DNA of 64,000 nt from Methylocystis heyeri (GCF_004802635.2 NZ_CP046052.1:3511501-3575500), one strand, 5' to 3'; shown: positions 27,240-36,158, numbered from the stretch's first letter. A program made the numbers and translations. The notes: generated from the sequence alone by a model not told the origin.

Positions 27240-28286
27240 TTATGAAAATCGATTTTCCGATGAGCGCACGCGGGCGACCAGCCGCTCGACATTCTCGATC
27301 GGCGTTTGCGGCAGAATGCCGTGGCCGAGATTGAAAATATGCGCGCAGTCCGAAAAAGCCGCCAAGATGTCGTCGACGCCCCGATCGAGCGCTTCGCCCC
27401 CGGCGAGCAGCGCCAGCGGATCGAGATTGCCTTGCAGCGCCGTGCGTCCTGCGCCGAGGCGCGCCGCCCACACGGGGTCCTCCGCCGTCTCCAGCCCATA
27501 GGCGTCTGCGCCGAGGCCGTCGATAAGCTCAACCAGATGGGTCCCCGCCCCTCTGACGAAAGCGATGATCGGCGTCTGCGGACGCTCCTTCTTGATCGTC
27601 AGCACCATTCTGCGCAGCGGCGCGAACACCCATTTGCGGAACTCGGCAGGCGGCAGCACCCCCGCCCAGCTGTCGAAGATCTGAACCGCCTCCACTCCCG
27701 CTTCGATCTGCCGGAGGAGATAGGCGGCGGAAGCATCGGCGAGGAGCCCGATCAGCCGTTCGAAGGCTTCCGGATGCCGGTAGGCGAACAGCCGCGCCGG
27801 CGCCTGATCCGGCGTGCCGCGGCCGGCGATCATGTAGCTCGCCACCGTCCAGGGCGCGCCGCAAAAGCCGATGAAGGCGGTTTCGCGCGGGAGGGCCCCT
27901 TTCACCCGGTCGATGGTCTCGAACACGGGATCGAGACGCGCGAGGTCGATGCTCTGCTGCAGGCGGGACAGCTGCTCCGGCAGCTCGATGGGCTCCAGCT
28001 TCGGCCCCTCGCCCGTCTCGAAGGAGACTTTTTGCCCCAGCGCATCCGGCACCACCAGAATGTCGCTGAAAAGAATGGCGGCGTCGAAACCGAAGCGCCT
28101 GATCGGCTGCAAGGTGACTTCCGCGGCGGCGGCCGGCGAATAGCAAAAATCGAGAAAGCTTTTCGCCTTCGACCTCAGCTCGCGGTATTCGGGAAGATAG
28201 CGTCCGGCCTGGCGCATGAGCCAGAGCGGGGGAACCGGGGTTTTGTTTCCGCTCAGAACAGACAGCAGCGGTTTTTGTTCGTTCAT
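27240..28286 (-). CDS. hemE: Uroporphyrinogen decarboxylase
   Basis: MNEQKPLLSVLSGNKTPVPPLWLMRQAGRYLPEYRELR is the usual HemE start, so ATG 28286 is used (348 residues). An ATG 12 bases earlier is also open. The family motifs PLWLMRQAGRYLPEYR and GFCGAPWTVASYMIAGRG are intact, as is the catalytic Asp in AILFSDILVVPDALG. It removes four acetate carboxyls from uroporphyrinogen III. It is the conserved left neighbour of the chromosome origin in many alphaproteobacteria, including Caulobacter. Confidence 0.97.
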   Translation of the reverse strand: MNEQKPLLSVLSGNKTPVPPLWLMRQAGRYLPEYRELRSKAKSFLDFCYSPAAAAEVTLQPIRRFGFDAAILFSDILVVPDALGQKVSFETGEGPKLEPIELPEQLSRLQQSIDLARLDPVFETIDRVKGALPRETAFIGFCGAPWTVASYMIAGRGTPDQAPARLFAYRHPEAFERLIGLLADASAAYLLRQIEAGVEAVQIFDSWAGVLPPAEFRKWVFAPLRRMVLTIKKERPQTPIIAFVRGAGTHLVELIDGLGADAYGLETAEDPVWAARLGAGRTALQGNLDPLALLAGGEALDRGVDDILAAFSDCAHIFNLGHGILPQTPIENVERLVARVRSSENRFS

Positions 28287-28399
28287 GTGCTGGCCCAATG
28301 CGGGGTGACGGCCCAGTGCGGCGGCGCGAGGGCCCTGACCGACTGCGGAGGAAGCCGCTTCGGTTTGCGGCGGAAAACGTGGACAGACAACGGCCTAAA

Positions 28400-28766
28400 C
28401 CGGATGAAAGTAAAAAGAAAGAGAATACTAATAAGATATTAATGTTTCTTATTGGCACGCTCGAATCGTTGGTAAACTTTTCTTAACGCTTTTTTCACAG
28501 CTTATCCCACGGTGGAAAATCCCCCAGCCCTTCCTGTGAAAATGTGGAAAACTTTATAATTTTGTGATTTATCAGTGTCTTACGGGATATGCGGCTTTCC
28601 CTTCCGTAACAACACGTAGACGGCGCCCGTTGAACAACGTTTCCGGTCGGATTCCAACCCAGAGCAAAACGCCTGTTGAAAGATCGCCCGGCTTATCCGA
28701 AGCCATACAATCCGCCCTGGTTTCGGCTTTGATTTTTCCCCATTATTCCACTTTCTCCCAGGCGCT
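28400..28766. other. Putative chromosomal replication origin (oriC)
   Basis: The gap between divergent hemE and maf has an AT-rich stretch (28408-28456) unlike its GC-rich surroundings. DnaA-box-like sequences cluster just after it. TTTTTCACA (28491) and TGTGGAAAA (28543, reverse) fit TTWTNCACA exactly. TTATCCCAC (28502) and TGTGAAAAT (28535) are near matches. A second AT-rich block follows at 28549-28575. GTAA-N7-TTAAC at 28472-28487 is one base from a CtrA site. The hemE side is where oriC lies in Caulobacter and many alphaproteobacteria, and parAB/parS lie about 5-9 kb away. No function can be proved from sequence alone. Confidence 0.75.
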
Positions 28767-29426
28767 GTGGACGGAGCCCTCGTGACCTCGCAAAACACCA
28801 AAGCTTCGGGCGCAAAGCTGTGGCGCCGCGATCAACCTCTGATTCTGGCCTCCAAAAGCTGGGGCCGGCGTCTCGTTCTCCAACAGACCGGCATTCCCTT
28901 CGATTGCGTTCCCGCCGAGATCGACGAGCGGGCGCTGGAACGCGAAATTCGCGCCGAAGGGGGCGGTCCGGACGCGGTGGCCCTGGGGCTGGCGCGGGCC
29001 AAGGCGCTGCAAATATCCGCGGGATCGCCCGACTGCTTCGTCCTCGGCGCCGATCAGGTCGCGAGTTGCGAAGGACGGCTGTTCGGAAAGCCCAAGGATC
29101 TGCCGGCGGCGGCGGAGCAATTGTCGCTTCTTTCCGGGCGCGTCCACCGGCTGCATTCCGCAGTTGCGCTGGCGCGCGGGGGGATCGTAGGATTCGAGAC
29201 GGTCAGCCACGCCGATTTGACCATGCGCCCCTTGAGCGCGGATTTTTTGCAGGCCTATCTCGGGACGGTCGGCGAGGCGGCGCTCGGCAGCGCCGGCGCC
29301 TATCAGATCGAGGGACTGGGCGTTCATCTTTTCAGCGAGATTTCGGGGGATCACTGGACCATCCTCGGGCTTCCCCTGCTGCCGGTGCTGGAAGCCTTGC
29401 GGCGCGAATCGGCGCTCGCCGGCTGA
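28767..29426 (+). CDS. maf: Maf family nucleotide pyrophosphatase
   Basis: The 219-residue protein has LILASKSWGRRLVLQQTGIPFDCVPAEIDE, the usual Maf substrate loop (ASxSxxR) with Trp for the usual Pro. It also has VLGADQVASCEGRLFGKPKD and the C-terminal GSAGAYQIEGLGVHLF..ISGDHWTILGLPLLPVL. Maf proteins hydrolyse non-canonical or modified NTPs. A GTG at 28782 (VTSQNTKA) is an alternative start. It is first in the maf-coaE-dnaQ cluster that flanks the origin in many alphaproteobacteria. Shikimate dehydrogenase, often between maf and coaE, is absent here. Confidence 0.9.
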   Translation: MDGALVTSQNTKASGAKLWRRDQPLILASKSWGRRLVLQQTGIPFDCVPAEIDERALEREIRAEGGGPDAVALGLARAKALQISAGSPDCFVLGADQVASCEGRLFGKPKDLPAAAEQLSLLSGRVHRLHSAVALARGGIVGFETVSHADLTMRPLSADFLQAYLGTVGEAALGSAGAYQIEGLGVHLFSEISGDHWTILGLPLLPVLEALRRESALAG

Positions 29427-29444
29427 CCAAAGGATATTCGCGAC

Positions 29445-30044
29445 ATGATTCTCGTCGGCCTTACGGGGTCCATCGGAATGGGCAAATCGGCAACGGCCGA
29501 AATTTTTCGCAGCGAGGGAGCGCCTGTCTATGATTCCGACCGGCTCGTGCATGAGATTTACGCCGGCGCCGCAGCGCAGGAGATCGAAAAGGCTTTTCCC
29601 GGTTCGACCCGGGAGGGCGCGGTCGACCGCAGTCTTCTCTCCCGCATGGTCCTGAACGATCCCGAAGCCATGAAGAGGCTTGAAGCCATCGTGCATCCGC
29701 TGGTCTGGGAGGGGCGGCGCAAATTCCTCGAGGAGCAGGAGCGCCTCGGGCAGGACGTGGCGGTGCTGGACATCCCCCTGCTGTTCGAAACAGGGTCGGA
29801 AAAGGACGTCGACAAAATCGTCGTCGTGACGGCGCCGAAATCGCTGCAAAGGGAAAGAGTGCTGGCCCGCCCCAATATGACCGAGGAAAAATTCGAGGCC
29901 ATTCTGGCGCGGCAGACGCCCGACGAAGAAAAACGCCGGCGCGCCGATTTCATTATTCACACCGACAAGGGATTTGACGCCGCGCGCGAGGAGGTCCGCG
30001 CCATATTGCGGGCGCTTCGCCCCGAGAAAGAAGGAAACTGCTGA
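29445..30044 (+). CDS. coaE: Dephospho-CoA kinase
   Basis: The 199-residue protein has the P-loop [17 protein letters not shown] (residues about 5-21), [24 protein letters not shown] and [14 protein letters not shown] with [15 protein letters not shown]. It phosphorylates dephospho-CoA in the last step of CoA synthesis. Its stop codon shares its A with the dnaQ ATG (TGATG), so the two are translationally coupled. The length is normal. Confidence 0.97.
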   Translation: MILVGLTGSIGMGKSATAEIFRSEGAPVYDSDRLVHEIYAGAAAQEIEKAFPGSTREGAVDRSLLSRMVLNDPEAMKRLEAIVHPLVWEGRRKFLEEQERLGQDVAVLDIPLLFETGSEKDVDKIVVVTAPKSLQRERVLARPNMTEEKFEAILARQTPDEEKRRRADFIIHTDKGFDAAREEVRAILRALRPEKEGNC

Positions 30045-30742
30045 TGCGCAAGATCGCGCTGGATACGGAGACGACCGGGCTCGATCCTTCCAAGGGCGAC
30101 CGGGTGGTGGAGATCGGCGCCGTCGAGATCGCCAATCTCATCCCCACGGGGCGCGTCTTTCACGTCTATATCAATCCGGAACGCGACATGCCCGAGGAGG
30201 CCTTCAGGGTCCATGGGCTTTCCGCGGAATTTCTCTCCGGGCACAAAAAATTTGCGGAGATTGCTGCGGATTTCAACGAATTCATCCTTGGCGCGGAACT
30301 CATCATCCACAACGCCGAATTCGACGTGCGCTTCCTCAACGCGGAATTGTCGCGGCTGAGCCTGCCCGGGATAGATTTATCGAGCGTCACCGATACATTG
30401 GCGCTGGCGCGTCGCCGACATCCGGGCGCTTCGAATTCGCTCGACGCCCTGTGCCAGCGCTACGGCGTCGACGCCTCGCGGCGCGAGAAGCACGGGGCCT
30501 TGCTCGACGCCCAGCTCCTCGCCGAAGTCTATGCGGAATTGATGGGAGGGCGCCAGGCGGCGCTGTCCTTGAGCGTCGAGAGCAGGGTCGTGGCGAAAAC
30601 CCAGCAAGGCCTGCTCAAAAGTCGGCCCCAGCCTCTGCCCCCGCGGCTCACCGCCGAGGAGGCCGAGGCGCACCGGGCCTTCGCCCGCACGATCGGCAAG
30701 ACCCCGCTCTGGGGCCGCTATCTGGCTTTGGAGGAAGGGTAG
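30044..30742 (+). CDS. dnaQ: DNA polymerase III epsilon subunit (proofreading exonuclease)
   Basis: The 232-residue DEDDh exonuclease has ALDTETTGLDPSKGDRVVEIGAVE (Exo I, Asp7/Glu9), HNAEFDVRFLNAEL (Exo II) and HGALLDAQLLAEVYAEL (Exo III, His and Asp). The C-terminal tail with RPQPLPPRLTAEEAEAH should bind the polymerase alpha subunit. It overlaps coaE by one base. It is followed by a dispersed hairpin repeat rather than an obvious terminator. Confidence 0.96.
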   Translation: MRKIALDTETTGLDPSKGDRVVEIGAVEIANLIPTGRVFHVYINPERDMPEEAFRVHGLSAEFLSGHKKFAEIAADFNEFILGAELIIHNAEFDVRFLNAELSRLSLPGIDLSSVTDTLALARRRHPGASNSLDALCQRYGVDASRREKHGALLDAQLLAEVYAELMGGRQAALSLSVESRVVAKTQQGLLKSRPQPLPPRLTAEEAEAHRAFARTIGKTPLWGRYLALEEG

Positions 30743-30772
30743 GCTTCTCGAACGCTCGACGCGTTCGTCACC

Positions 30773-30853
30773 CAGCGTGTTTTCATGTTTCACGGAAACA
30801 TGAAAACACGCTGCGTTTCCCACGCCGAACCCGTGTCCGCTTCGGCTGGAAAC
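30773..30853 (-). repeat. Dispersed repeat family 2 (two hairpins), copy 2
   Basis: Positions 30773-30813 form a perfect 19-base palindrome around ACG, with arms CAGCGTGTTTTCATGTTTC. It is followed by GTTTCCCACGCCGAACCC...CTTCGGCTGGAAAC. The whole is the reverse complement of 16736-16833. It sits between convergent dnaQ and the SDR gene and may act as a bidirectional terminator. Confidence 0.75.
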
Positions 30854-30873
30854 GCTTCAATATGCGAGGCGCT

Positions 30874-31599
30874 TCAGGCCGTCGCGCCGGCGTCCACCGT
30901 CAGCACCGTGCCGGTGATGTTGCGGGCGCGGTCGTCGAGCAGATAGCCGACCGCGCTGGCGACATCCGAAGGCTCGGCGAGACGGCGCAGGGCGGCGCGG
31001 CCGGCTATCTTCGCCCGGTCCCGCTCGTCGAGCGAGGCGGTCATTTCAGTGGAGATGAAGCCGGGCGCCACGGCGTTGACCGTGATCCCGAGCCCGCCAA
31101 CCTCGCGCGCCAGCGATTTGGTGAACCCGACCAGAGCCGCCTTGCTGGCTCCGTACACGCTCAGCCCGTTATAGCCGGTTCCGGCGATAATCGAGGAGAT
31201 ATTGACCACCCGGCCTCCGCCCGCCGCCATCATCTGCCGAACGACATATTTGGTCAGCACGATGGGAGAGGTCACGTTGAGGCGCAGCAGCTCCTCGATC
31301 TGTGAATTATGCATGGTCGCGAGAAGCCCCTCGGTTCCGCAGGCGGCGTTGTTCACGAGGCCGAAAGGCGGGCCGTATTTTTTCCTGATCGAGGCTGCGA
31401 GGCCGGGCAAGGCGTCGATATCGGAAAGATCGAAGGGTTCGAAGCAGAGCGCGCCTTCCGGCGCGTTCCCCATCTCTCGGCGTAGATCGTCGCTTTCGCG
31501 CCGGGCCACCGCGACGACGCGGAATCCGTCGCCGACGAGGCGCTGCGCCATCGCGAGTCCGAGGCCGCGGCTTGCTCCAGTGACAATGACGTTACGCAT
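30874..31599 (-). CDS. SDR family oxidoreductase (FabG-like)
   Basis: ATG 31599 (MRNVIVTGASRGLGLAMAQRL) overlaps the ligase stop by 8 bases and gives 241 residues. It has TGASRGLG (NADP site), NNAA, the catalytic Ser in NISSIIAGTGYNGLSVYGASKAA with Tyr and Lys in YxxxK, and the C-terminal GxxLTVDAGATA. It is close to 3-oxoacyl-ACP reductases. The operon with an ACP and an acyl-activating enzyme suggests that it reduces a carrier-bound keto group. The substrate is unknown. Confidence 0.88.
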   Translation of the reverse strand: MRNVIVTGASRGLGLAMAQRLVGDGFRVVAVARRESDDLRREMGNAPEGALCFEPFDLSDIDALPGLAASIRKKYGPPFGLVNNAACGTEGLLATMHNSQIEELLRLNVTSPIVLTKYVVRQMMAAGGGRVVNISSIIAGTGYNGLSVYGASKAALVGFTKSLAREVGGLGITVNAVAPGFISTEMTASLDERDRAKIAGRAALRRLAEPSDVASAVGYLLDDRARNITGTVLTVDAGATA

Positions 31600-32953
31600 G
31601 GTTGCGGGCCAGCTTTCCACTCGCGAGAACCTCGATATGCGGGACGAACCTCATTACCGCGGGGACCATATGGCGCGGGAGCTGCGCCCGGCAGCTCTCG
31701 AGGATTTCCCGCTTCGTTTCCTCGTCGCCGTCGGCCGCGTCCTTCAACACGACGTCGGCAACGACGATGTTTCCGCTGATCGGATTGCGTCTTGCGCCGA
31801 CGCGGGACATCCTCACCCTTTCGTCCGCATTGATGACGCGCTCGATTTCTTCCGGATGGACCTTGAGGCCGCCGATATTGATCACGCCGGCGCGGCGGCC
31901 CTTGAAGAAACAGCGATCCCCTATCCGTTCGACCATGTCGTCGGTGTCGACGAAGCCGTCCTCGGAAAGCAGCTTCAGATCGTCGCGGCCGACATAGCGC
32001 GCCGCGGTGCGCGGCGAACGCAGGTGTAGCGAGCCGTCGCGGAGGCGAAGCTCGACCTCTCCGCACCCGTCCAGGAAAGACGCCGGAAATCCTTCCATTT
32101 CGTCGGTCACTTCGAATCCGACGCCGGCCTCAGTCGAGGCGTAGGCGTGGACGATGCGCGCCCCGGGATAGGCCTCGCGCAAGGCGGAGAGGATCGCGCG
32201 ATCGGCGATCTCGCCCGAGAGGCGAATATATTCCGGCTCCAGCAGCTTGCGCCCGGGATGCATCAGAAGCTTGCGCCAGTGCGAGGGCGTTCCCGACACA
32301 TGTGTGACGCGGGCCGAGCGGCAGCGCAGGATGAATTCATCGAGCGTTTCTTCCGCCTCGGCGATCAGCAGGACTGCGCCGGACACGCAGGCGCGCAGGA
32401 AAATCTGCAGGCCGCCGTAGCGGCGAATATCGTAAAAGGTGGCCCAGACCGGAGGCCGGGCGTCGCCGGGAGCTTTGATCGCGCCGAGAAGGCTGGCGAG
32501 ACTGTGGGCGACCAGCTTGGGAGCGCCCGTGGTGCCGGAGGTCGGTAGCAACCACTGGCTGTGCAGCGGCGCCGAACACGCCGACTCATCCTGGCGGGCG
32601 CTGCAATCTGCGATCTCCGCCACCGGGCGCGGGACACCGAAGTCTTTTTGCGGATCGTCGCTCGCGACGACCTCGACATTTGCCTGTTCAATGGCGCTGG
32701 CGAGGCGTTCGGCTGTAAAGTCCGGCGGGCAGATGACGAGGCGCGCGGCGAGGCCGTCGAGCTCCACCAAGGCCCGGGCGGCCGCGAGCTGCGAGCGCGC
32801 GCCGATCAGAACCGAGCGGCCGGCGAGCGCCGCGGCTCCGCGGACATGACCCCGCGGGGCGTCGCCGAGGAGCGACCCGGCCGCCGTCTCGAAACGCAGG
32901 CCGGGCCCCGAGCGGAGGAGCGCGCGAAGGGTTTCAGGCGGGGCGGCGTTCAT
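31592..32953 (-). CDS. AMP-dependent acyl/aryl ligase (ANL superfamily)
   Basis: The 453-residue protein is short for the family but has the core motifs: SGTTGAPK (about 139-146), YASTEAG, DTDDMVERIGDR, GVINIGGLKVHPEEIE and the C-terminal ASGKLARN with the catalytic lysine. It should activate a carboxylic acid as an acyl-AMP and load it on CoA or, more likely here, on the neighbouring acyl carrier protein. That ACP gene overlaps it by 20 bases upstream. The N-terminal subdomain is reduced. The substrate cannot be told from sequence. Confidence 0.85.
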   Translation of the reverse strand: MNAAPPETLRALLRSGPGLRFETAAGSLLGDAPRGHVRGAAALAGRSVLIGARSQLAAARALVELDGLAARLVICPPDFTAERLASAIEQANVEVVASDDPQKDFGVPRPVAEIADCSARQDESACSAPLHSQWLLPTSGTTGAPKLVAHSLASLLGAIKAPGDARPPVWATFYDIRRYGGLQIFLRACVSGAVLLIAEAEETLDEFILRCRSARVTHVSGTPSHWRKLLMHPGRKLLEPEYIRLSGEIADRAILSALREAYPGARIVHAYASTEAGVGFEVTDEMEGFPASFLDGCGEVELRLRDGSLHLRSPRTAARYVGRDDLKLLSEDGFVDTDDMVERIGDRCFFKGRRAGVINIGGLKVHPEEIERVINADERVRMSRVGARRNPISGNIVVADVVLKDAADGDEETKREILESCRAQLPRHMVPAVMRFVPHIEVLASGKLARNHA

Positions 32954-33179
32954 AAAGTTCGATAAACTCGCCGAGTGTGGTCGGAAAATAAACTTCTTCG
33001 GACGCGGTGAAGGGATCGACCCCGAGCTCGTCCTCGAGACGCGCGACCAATATCGCGAAACACAGCGAATCCAGCCCGGATTCGGAAAGAAGGAGCTTGT
33101 CGTCGAGCGGCGCGATTTTCTTGTGCTGCTCGGCGGCGATGTTTTGAATCTGTGAAGTGATCGTTAATCTTATAGACAC
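32934..33179 (-). CDS. Acyl carrier protein
   Basis: The 81-residue protein has the phosphopantetheine attachment motif SESGLDSLCFAILVARLEDELG, with the serine near residue 38, inside a four-helix ACP fold. It is not the housekeeping AcpP: it lacks the DSLDTVEL motif and lies far from fab genes. It is first in the operon ACP-ligase-SDR, with overlapping genes. It shares an 86-base divergent promoter region with the GNAT gene. Confidence 0.88.
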   Translation of the reverse strand: MSIRLTITSQIQNIAAEQHKKIAPLDDKLLLSESGLDSLCFAILVARLEDELGVDPFTASEEVYFPTTLGEFIELYERRPA

Positions 33180-33265
33180 GTATCGGTCCCGCCGTTCTCA
33201 GAGTTTCAATAGTTTTCTTTTTTTGTCTGAGCCGTGCAAGCTGTTCGGAAATTGATGGTGAACAA

Positions 33266-34144
33266 ATGACCGGCGATATGGCTCCTCGCATTCGGTGCCG
33301 CTTGATCACCGAGGAGGACGCCCCTGAAATAACCGGGCTGCTGGCCCGGGGATTCCCTTCGCGACCGAAAGAATATTGGTCTCGCGCGCTCGAAAGGCTT
33401 GCGCAGCGGGAGACGCCGCCCGGCTGTCCCCGCTTCGGCTATATGCTCGAATGCGGGGGGACCGCGGTCGGCGTGATCCTGATGATATTCTCCAAAGGCC
33501 GGGACGGGGGCGCCGCCAGGGCGCGCTGCAACATCTCCAGCTGGTATGTCGATCCGCGCCATCAGGGCTACGCCTCGCTTCTGATCGCCGCAGCGGTGCG
33601 CCTCAAAGACGTGACCTATATGAACGTCTCGCCCGCGATCCACACCTGGCCCGTCATCGAGGCTCAGGGGTTTCGGCGCTATTGCTCCGGGCAGGTCGTC
33701 TCCATCCCCGCCCTCGGCCCATGGGCGCCGGGAGCCGGCGTGCAGGACTTTTCAAGCGACGAGGATTACGGCCCCTCCCTGACCAGCGCAGAAAGAAACA
33801 TTCTGGAGACGCATCGCAACTATGGCTGCCTTTCCCTCGTCGTCCGGGAAAAAGGAGAGACCCATCCTTTCGTCTTTCTGGAAAGGCGTCTGTTTTCCGA
33901 AGTCCTGCCCGCGCTGCAACTCATCTACTGCCGGGAGCTGAAGGACTATGTGCGTTTTTCGGGAGCGCTCGGCCGCAGGCTGTGGCGCAGGGGTTATTTC
34001 GCCGCGATCGTCGATTCCGAGGGAAAGCCGCCCCGAACGGTAGGGCTTTATCGCCCCGAGCGCGGACCGAAATATTTCAAGGGCCCGGAACGCCCGCGCA
34101 TCGGCGATCTGAGCTTCTGCGAATCGGTCGTCTTCGGCCCCTGA
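33266..34144 (+). CDS. GNAT-like acyltransferase
   Basis: The 292-residue protein begins RIRCRLITEEDAPEITGLLARGFPSRPKEYW and has a GNAT-like core: GVILMIFSK, ISSWYVDPRHQGYASLLI and VTYMNVSPAIHTWPVIEAQGFRRY. The acetyl-CoA loop is imperfect (RHQGYAS). The C-terminal half is unfamiliar. It is divergent from the ACP operon and 39 bases upstream of the ThDP enzyme. It may transfer an acyl group from CoA or from the neighbouring ACP. This is context-based only. Confidence 0.65.
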   Translation: MTGDMAPRIRCRLITEEDAPEITGLLARGFPSRPKEYWSRALERLAQRETPPGCPRFGYMLECGGTAVGVILMIFSKGRDGGAARARCNISSWYVDPRHQGYASLLIAAAVRLKDVTYMNVSPAIHTWPVIEAQGFRRYCSGQVVSIPALGPWAPGAGVQDFSSDEDYGPSLTSAERNILETHRNYGCLSLVVREKGETHPFVFLERRLFSEVLPALQLIYCRELKDYVRFSGALGRRLWRRGYFAAIVDSEGKPPRTVGLYRPERGPKYFKGPERPRIGDLSFCESVVFGP

Positions 34145-34183
34145 GAAACCAACCGCCCGACAACCAGCTTCAAAGAGCGCATC

Positions 34184-35857
34184 ATGACGCAAGGACATGC
34201 AACCGCGGCGCAGGCCCTGGTCGATCAACTGATCGTCAACGGCGCAGACCGGATTTTCTGCGTTCCGGGAGAGAGCTATCTTTCGGTTCTCGACGCCTGC
34301 TACGAGCGCAAGCTCGCAATAACGGTGTGCCGCAACGAGGCCGGGGCGGCGATGATGGCCGACGCTTACGGCAAAGCCACGGGCCGGCCGGGAATCTGTT
34401 TCGTCACCCGCGGCCCGGGGGCCGCAAACGCCTTCGGCGGCGTGCTCGTCGCCCAGCACGACTCGACGCCCTTGATCCTGTTCGTCGGCCAGGTCGAGCG
34501 TTCCTTGCGCGAGCGAGGGGCGTTCCAGGAAGTCGATTACGAAAGGATGTTCGGCGGCGTCGCGAAATGGACTGCCGAGGTCGTCGAGGCCGGCCGGATG
34601 CGGGAATTCGTTTCCCGCGCCTATGCGGTCGCCGCCGCCGGACGGCCGGGACCTGTGGTCCTTTCTCTTCCCAAGGACATGCTCGACGAAAAAGCGGAAG
34701 GCCCGGCCTATCCGCCCCATCGGGACATTGAAACCGCGCCCGGCGCCTATGAGATGCGCGAATTGGAGCGGCTGATCGCCCAGGCGCAGAAGCCGGTTTT
34801 CGTGCTCGGCGGATCCCGCTGGGATCAGGACTCCCGGCGCCTGATGCATGAATTCGCACGGCGATTCGCTGTTCCGGTCGCGACCAGCTATCGGCGTCTT
34901 CCCCTGTTCGACGCGCTCGACCCGCATTACGCCGGAGATCTCGGGCTCGGCGCCAATCCCGAGCTTGTAAAGCGGGTTCGGGAAAGCGACCTGCTGGTCC
35001 TTGTCGGCGGGCGTCTGGGCGAGGTTCCCTCGCAATCATATCGGCTGCTGGATATTCCGATTCCAGGCATGAACTTTGTTCATGTCTACCCCGAGGCGGA
35101 AGAATTCGGCCGGATCTATACGCCGAGCCTCGCCATTCACGCGACGCCGCGCGCCTTCGTCAAGGCGCTCTGCTCGCTGCGCCCGCCCAAAGCTCCGGCC
35201 TGGGCCGGGGAGACCGCCCGCGCCCATGAGGCCTATCTGGAGTTCTCGTCGCGGAGCGAGCCTTCCGCCGAGGTCGATCTCGCGCGGGTCATGAGCTGGC
35301 TGAGCGACAATCTCCCCGAGGACGCCATCATTTGCAACGGCGCCGGCAATTATGCGGCCTGGATCCATCGCTACTACCGCTTCAGGCGCTTCGCCTCCCA
35401 TATCGCGCCGACCTCCGCGACCATGGGTTACGGCGTGCCCGCCGCCGTCGCCATCAAGCAGCTTTTACCCGATCGTCTGGTGCTCTCGATCAACGGCGAC
35501 GGCGATTTCCTCATGAACGGTCAGGAATTCGCGACCGCCGTTCAATATGATCTGCCCATAGTCGCGATCGTCTGCGACAACGCCAGCTACGGCACCATAC
35601 GCATGCATCAGGAACGCAGTTTCCCCGGCCGTGTGATCGCAACGGATCTGAAAAATCCCGATTTCGCCGCCCTCGCCCTCGCCTATGGTGGCTTTGGCGC
35701 GACGGTCGAGCGCACCGACGATTTCGCCCCGGCCTTCGAGGCCGCGCGCGCCAGCGGAAAACCCGCCATACTGCATGTGAAGATGGACCCCGACCGCATC
35801 ACGCCGACCGCCGGCCTGACGGCGATCCGCGAGGCCGCCCTCGCCGGGAAAGGGTGA
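34184..35857 (+). CDS. Thiamine diphosphate-dependent enzyme, acetolactate synthase-like
   Basis: The 557-residue protein has the three POX-family domains. The N-terminal Pyr domain has the catalytic Glu52 (CRNEAGAAMMADAYGKATG). The middle domain has VFVLGGSRWDQDS and DLLVLVGGRLGEVPSQSY. The PP domain has INGDGDFLMNGQEFATAVQYDLPIVAIVCDNASYGTIRMHQE, which holds the ThDP-Mg GDG..N motif. There is no small regulatory subunit next to it, so it is probably a catabolic or pathway-specific decarboxylase or carboligase rather than IlvB. It follows the GNAT closely and likely shares its transcript. Confidence 0.85.
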   Translation: MTQGHATAAQALVDQLIVNGADRIFCVPGESYLSVLDACYERKLAITVCRNEAGAAMMADAYGKATGRPGICFVTRGPGAANAFGGVLVAQHDSTPLILFVGQVERSLRERGAFQEVDYERMFGGVAKWTAEVVEAGRMREFVSRAYAVAAAGRPGPVVLSLPKDMLDEKAEGPAYPPHRDIETAPGAYEMRELERLIAQAQKPVFVLGGSRWDQDSRRLMHEFARRFAVPVATSYRRLPLFDALDPHYAGDLGLGANPELVKRVRESDLLVLVGGRLGEVPSQSYRLLDIPIPGMNFVHVYPEAEEFGRIYTPSLAIHATPRAFVKALCSLRPPKAPAWAGETARAHEAYLEFSSRSEPSAEVDLARVMSWLSDNLPEDAIICNGAGNYAAWIHRYYRFRRFASHIAPTSATMGYGVPAAVAIKQLLPDRLVLSINGDGDFLMNGQEFATAVQYDLPIVAIVCDNASYGTIRMHQERSFPGRVIATDLKNPDFAALALAYGGFGATVERTDDFAPAFEAARASGKPAILHVKMDPDRITPTAGLTAIREAALAGKG

Positions 35858-35869
35858 GCGCGGTCTCCA

Positions 35870-35943
35870 GAGCGCGAAGCGGTTTTTGGAAAAGAAAAAT
35901 GCTCCGTCAATGAGATCCGGGGCGCGTTCGACTGCGTTTAAGC
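35870..35943 (+). repeat. Dispersed repeat family 1, copy B
   Basis: GCGAAGCGGTTTTTGG, TGCTCCGTCAATGAGAT and GGCGCGTTCGACTGCGTTT match copies A and C. It lies directly after the ThDP enzyme stop. Confidence 0.8.
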
Positions 35944-36016
35944 CGAAGGCGCGTCTTCGGCGGTCGCCCCCTCCCCATCTTCGTCCGATCGCTGTTTTGC
36001 TTTCTCCGCCGTGATT

Positions 36017-36043
36017 TTGACATATATCGTTATACGATATAAT
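36017..36043 (+). promoter_or_regulatory. Promoter with palindromic operator (site 1)
   Basis: TTGACA (36017) and TATAAT (36038) flank and overlap a perfect palindrome TATATCGT-TAT-ACGATATA (36023-36041). The -35/-10 spacing is 15 bases, shorter than ideal. Repressor binding would block the promoter of the MFS gene. The same core, ATCGT-N3-ACGAT, recurs at 37791 and 40077. Confidence 0.7.
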
Positions 36044-36158
36044 TCGACTGGAACACGGATGCTTCCATCGGGGCGGGGCCTTGACCCCCGAGACCCCCGC
36101 TCACGCGAAGCAGGTCCTGCCGGAAGACGCGCCCACCACGGCGCCATCGGAGCGAGCG

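Noticed and set aside
26470-27471. 333-codon minus-strand frame overlapping hemJ and the rho upstream gap
   Set aside because: It is out of frame with hemJ and has no recognisable domain; hemJ explains the region.
30787-30801. TGTTTCACGGAAACA as a third parS
   Set aside because: It lacks one base of the 16-base parS and is the centre of a longer repeat hairpin that recurs elsewhere.
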